Assembly (NCBI GenBank): GCA_023433925.1
Contig: JAEYTO010000065.1
Span: 1 to 9,971 of the forward strand
Reading direction: 5' to 3'
DNA: 9,971 nucleotides
Source of the DNA: Pseudomonadota bacterium
GTDB lineage: Bacteria > Desulfobacterota > Desulfovibrionia > Desulfovibrionales > Desulfovibrionaceae
The notes below the pieces were generated by a model. It saw only the letters and a program-made list of their open reading frames with translations, made no database searches and had not been told where the DNA came from. Below, piece by piece: positions 6,624 to 9,971 of the stretch. Position numbers and translations under genes: made by a program. How positions within the stretch are numbered: position 1 is the stretch's first letter; each line of letters opens with the position of its first letter.

Positions 6624-9600
6624 CTATTCTTCGTCGGCCGGAAGATCAGGCTCCGGCCGGATAGCTATGAAGCGTTCCGCGGCCTGGTTCATGAGCGCGG
6701 CCACGGCCTCGGCCTCCGCGTCCTGGAAGCTTTCCCGCAGGGCCTGCACATAGCGGCCCAGGAGTTGGCGCACGTCGGCCAGACCTTGCTCGTCCAGGCT
6801 CGCCAGGGACACCCTAGCGCCCGAGGTCAGCCGCCTGAGCACGGATTCGCGGGTGAAGCCGAACTCCGGGTGCAGGCACTGGTAGACCACGCCGCCGGTC
6901 ATGCCCGAGCAGATCCAGGGTCCCGGATCGCCCAGGACCACGGCCCTGCCGCCGGTCATGTACTCGAAGGCGAAGCCCTTGAGGTGCGCGCGCGAGGCGA
7001 TGTTACCCAGGTCGTCGCGCACGGGCGCGGTGATGCGGCCGCCGAAAACCGCATCCGCTCCGGACATGCGCACGCAGGCCCGCGAATCGGCCATGTTCTG
7101 GATCATGACCGTGCCGGCGATGGCCCCATAGGCCAGGCTCTTGCCGGCCGAGCCGTCCACGCGCCGGCCGTGGCGATTGAGGCCCTTGAGCACCGCCAGA
7201 CCGCCGCCGATGCTCCCCTTGGCCGGGCCGTCCTGAGCGCCGCCCTCCACGAAGACGTCGATGCCCGGCACGGAAAAGGCGCACAGTCCGTTGCCGGGTA
7301 CGGAATTGGCCAGGCGCAGGGCCGCCCGCCGGCCTGAATCCGGCCCGAAGGCGCGCACCATGTCGCCGGCCAGGTAGGTGCCCATGGCCCGGTCCATGCT
7401 CCGCACGCCCTCGTCATGGAAGATCACCTCGACACTGCCCAGGCGGAAGCGCTCCATGGCCAAATCCGAGACGAGCCGCGTCAGGTGGTTGAGCGGCCGG
7501 CGCACCTTGCGCGAGGTCGGACCGGGCTCGGTTTCCCAGTATCCGCAGGATTCGGGCAGGCGCAGGAGATCCGCGAGCTCCACGCGATCCCGCCCCGCGA
7601 CCTGCGCAAGGAGGTCCGTGCGGCCCACCATGTCGCGCAGGCGCGTCTGGCCCATGCCGGCCAGGATGGCGCGCAGCTCGTCGCCAATGGCCTGCAAGAG
7701 GCGCACGAGGTTGTCGGTTTCGCGCTCCACGGAAACCTCGCTGAAGCCCTTGACCCCGCGCGCCTCGGCCTCCGCCCTGGAGGCGATCTGCGTGGAGATG
7801 CCGCGCGGGCAGCGATCCAGATGGCAGCGCTGGCAGCTGATGCAGCCCAGGCCCATGAGCGCCGCGGTGGCAAAGCCCACGCGGTCCGCGCCGAGCAGGA
7901 CCATGCGCGCGACATCGGCCCCGCTGCGCATGCCGCCGTCGCACCACAGCTCCACCGCGCGGCGCAGGCCCGACTCACACAGGGCGCGGTGGGCCTCGCT
8001 CACTCCGATCTCGGCCGGCAGGCCCACATATTTCTTGGCGTGCTCGCGCGCCGCGCCCGTGCCCCCGTCGAAGCCGCTCAGGGTCACGATGTCCGCGCCG
8101 GCCTTGGCCACGCCCACGGCGATGGCGCCCGCGCCGCTCGTGACCGGGATTTTGACCGAGATGCGCGCACGCGGATTGGCCGTCTTGAGCTCGGTGATGA
8201 TCTGGTGCAGATCCTCGATGGAGTAGATGTCGTGGTGGTTGGAGGGCGAGATGAGCGTGACGCCAGGCTTGCAGTGGCGCGCGCTGGCCACCATGGCCGT
8301 GACCTTGGCCCCGGGCAGGTGGCCGCCCTCGCCGGGCTTGGCGCCTTGGCCGATCTTGATCTCCAGGAAGTCGGCCGAATTGAGCAGGGTCATGTGTACG
8401 CCGAAACGGCCCGAGGCGATCTGCTGCCCGCGGTTGTGACGGTACAGGCCGAGCATGTCCGGTATTTCGCCGCCTTCGCCGTTCATGCACACGATGTTGG
8501 CCTTGCGCCCGGCCTCGGCATAGGTCCGGAAGGAGTTCTCGCCCTGGGAGCCGAAGGACATGGCGGAGATGACCAGGGGCATGTCGTGACGGCCGATGGA
8601 GATGTCCACCTCCCGCGGATCGATCGTCCGCCCGCCCTCGGCCGCGCGGAAGCCGAGCAGGTGACGCAGAGCCGTGGGGCTGTCGCGCTCCAGTACGCGC
8701 AAAGCCTCGGCCATGTCGCGGAAGTCGGTCTTGCCCAGGGCTGCGTCGCGCAGGATCTTGCCCACGCGCACGTTCCTGCGCGCGTCCTTCTTGAGAGCCT
8801 TCACCTCCTGGGAAGCAGCGAGTTCGATACGCTTGGCCGCCATGTCCTCCAAGGCCTCCAGGTTCAGGCCCGCCTCGGGCGAGGCGCAGAAGTTCGGGCA
8901 ACCGAACACGCGAGCCAGATCGTCCGCGAGGCCGATGGAGGCGAAGATGCGGCCGTAACCGCACAACTCGTGGATGCCCATGGCGGACATGACCTTCTCC
9001 ATGCCTTGCTGGAGCACGGCCATGGTGTTGCGCAGGGACTTGGCCAAGGGCAATTGATCGGTGGCGTGCGTCGCGGCCGAGGCCCAGAGAAGCCGGGGAG
9101 CCAGGGCGTCCGCGCCCAGGCCGAGCAGGAACATGACATCGTGCAGGTTGCGCAACGCGCCCGAGCGCACCACGAGGCTGAAGCGCCTGCGCAGTCCCCG
9201 ACGCAAGGCGTCCTCCAGAAGCCAGGCCGTGGCCAGGGCCGGATCCACGAAGCAGCGGCCATCCCGGAAGGCGCGCGAGTCGTCCAGCACGAGCAGGGCC
9301 GCGCGCCCCTCCACGGCCGTGGCGGCCTCGGCGCACAGTTCCTCCAGCCGCGCCCGCAGCGCGCCGCGACCCGGAACGAACGTGGCGTCCAGCACGCGCA
9401 CTCCGGACGGGTCGCGGCCCTGGCCCGTGAAGAAGGCCAGCAGGCCTTCAAGGCTTGCGGCCTTGAAGCGCTTGGCCACGGATTCGACGGCTTCGCCCTG
9501 AGCAGCGCCTTCATCCAGGTCGTCAAGCAGGATGGGCGTCTCCAGCTCCAGGCCCACGGCCGGGGAGCCGTCAGGCGCCGAGCCGGGCCGGGAGCCGAGG

Positions 9601-9971
9601 ATGACGCGCGTGGAGAAGTGGTCCGCCTCGCGCTCGCGGTCGATGGCCGGGTTGGTGACCACGGCCACGTTTTCCTTGAAGAACTCGGGCATGGCCGGCA
9701 GCGCGTCCCACTCCAGGCAGGCCAGCGGACCCTGATGACCCATGGAGCCGATGACCGGTTTGCCCCTGCGCGCGACCTCCGCGCGGATGTCAAGGTCGTA
9801 CTGCTGCCAGCCCCAGGCCGCCAGCCGCGCCGGCCGCAGGGCCTCGTCGGCGGATTCGGCGGCGGGCAGCCAGGGCGCAATCTCGCGCAGAAGGGACCTG
9901 CCGCGCTCCCTGAGCACAAGGGCCACGCCCTTGTGCAGGCCGCCCGGCTGGCCATGCTCCTTGTCCCGCGC
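6624..9971 (-). CDS. Glutamate synthase large subunit-like protein (5' part cut by window edge)
   Basis: The frame is open from the right edge to a TAG at 6624: 1115 residues, the start lying outside. Family role: FMN and iron-sulfur enzyme making glutamate from 2-oxoglutarate and ammonia released from glutamine. Visible in order: the central domain (to about residue 390; GSMGHQGPLA, VVTNPAIDRERE, GADALAP); the FMN barrel (about 447-790) with NGEGGE, GQGAKPGEGGHLPG, HHDIYSIEDL near 577, SGFDGGTGA near 631; a cysteine cluster C-x2-C-x2-C-x4-CP near 710-721; and the GXGXG beta-helix (about 907-1010; EGGAQDG, YMTGGRAVVLG). The N-terminal glutaminase domain, if present, must lie beyond the edge, as the usual protein is about 1500 residues. 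Sequence departs from the common form (KIPVTSGAGAIA for the usual KLVSEPGVGTIA type; one extra cysteine), so it is a divergent branch, and I give no symbol. The small subunit or electron donor is not in view. Confidence 0.88.
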   Translation of the reverse strand, partial: ARDKEHGQPGGLHKGVALVLRERGRSLLREIAPWLPAAESADEALRPARLAAWGWQQYDLDIRAEVARRGKPVIGSMGHQGPLACLEWDALPAMPEFFKENVAVVTNPAIDREREADHFSTRVILGSRPGSAPDGSPAVGLELETPILLDDLDEGAAQGEAVESVAKRFKAASLEGLLAFFTGQGRDPSGVRVLDATFVPGRGALRARLEELCAEAATAVEGRAALLVLDDSRAFRDGRCFVDPALATAWLLEDALRRGLRRRFSLVVRSGALRNLHDVMFLLGLGADALAPRLLWASAATHATDQLPLAKSLRNTMAVLQQGMEKVMSAMGIHELCGYGRIFASIGLADDLARVFGCPNFCASPEAGLNLEALEDMAAKRIELAASQEVKALKKDARRNVRVGKILRDAALGKTDFRDMAEALRVLERDSPTALRHLLGFRAAEGGRTIDPREVDISIGRHDMPLVISAMSFGSQGENSFRTYAEAGRKANIVCMNGEGGEIPDMLGLYRHNRGQQIASGRFGVHMTLLNSADFLEIKIGQGAKPGEGGHLPGAKVTAMVASARHCKPGVTLISPSNHHDIYSIEDLHQIITELKTANPRARISVKIPVTSGAGAIAVGVAKAGADIVTLSGFDGGTGAAREHAKKYVGLPAEIGVSEAHRALCESGLRRAVELWCDGGMRSGADVARMVLLGADRVGFATAALMGLGCISCQRCHLDRCPRGISTQIASRAEAEARGVKGFSEVSVERETDNLVRLLQAIGDELRAILAGMGQTRLRDMVGRTDLLAQVAGRDRVELADLLRLPESCGYWETEPGPTSRKVRRPLNHLTRLVSDLAMERFRLGSVEVIFHDEGVRSMDRAMGTYLAGDMVRAFGPDSGRRAALRLANSVPGNGLCAFSVPGIDVFVEGGAQDGPAKGSIGGGLAVLKGLNRHGRRVDGSAGKSLAYGAIAGTVMIQNMADSRACVRMSGADAVFGGRITAPVRDDLGNIASRAHLKGFAFEYMTGGRAVVLGDPGPWICSGMTGGVVYQCLHPEFGFTRESVLRRLTSGARVSLASLDEQGLADVRQLLGRYVQALRESFQDAEAEAVAALMNQAAERFIAIRPEPDLPADEE

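Overview
The window is GC-rich and bacterial. The porin at its left edge resembles the abundant trimeric porins of sulfate-reducing Desulfovibrionales, and gene style and codon use fit that order (Desulfovibrio and relatives). The assignment rests on recognition by eye, not on a search. Most of what is here is ordinary chromosomal housekeeping. I see no integrase, transposase, CRISPR array or toxin-antitoxin pair, and no convincing new multi-gene system.

Left part (1-3447): a minus-strand outer-membrane porin gene, cut by the left edge, stands back to back with a plus-strand uvrC (excision-repair nuclease). The 251-base gap holds a good sigma70-type promoter for the porin. Downstream of uvrC is a 439-base gene-free gap opening with two perfect hairpins that lack U-tracts, which look more like an interspersed palindromic element than a normal terminator.

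Middle part (3448-5763): three minus-strand genes are closely spaced (24- and 40-base gaps) and probably form one operon in the order SAM-dependent methyltransferase, UbiX-type flavin prenyltransferase, and UPF0173-type metallo-beta-lactamase-fold hydrolase. Each has a purine-rich ribosome-binding site, and for the methyltransferase that site favours a GTG start. Divergent from them is a complete tRNA-Arg(CCG) gene with encoded CCA, its own promoter with a perfect -35, and a strong intrinsic terminator.

Right part (5840-9971): all minus strand. A very large gene, cut by the right edge, encodes the central, FMN/Fe-S and GXGXG parts of a divergent glutamate synthase large subunit. After it come a 53-residue lipoprotein and a 116-residue cysteine-cluster (YkgJ-type) protein whose ribosome-binding site can fold into a hairpin. 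The gaps of 101 and 170 bases leave it open whether these are cotranscribed.

Points most worth a second look: the double hairpin element after uvrC, the extra cysteine in the glutamate synthase iron-sulfur motif, the ubiX gene without a ubiD in view beside an unassigned methyltransferase, and the hairpin over the ykgJ-family start.
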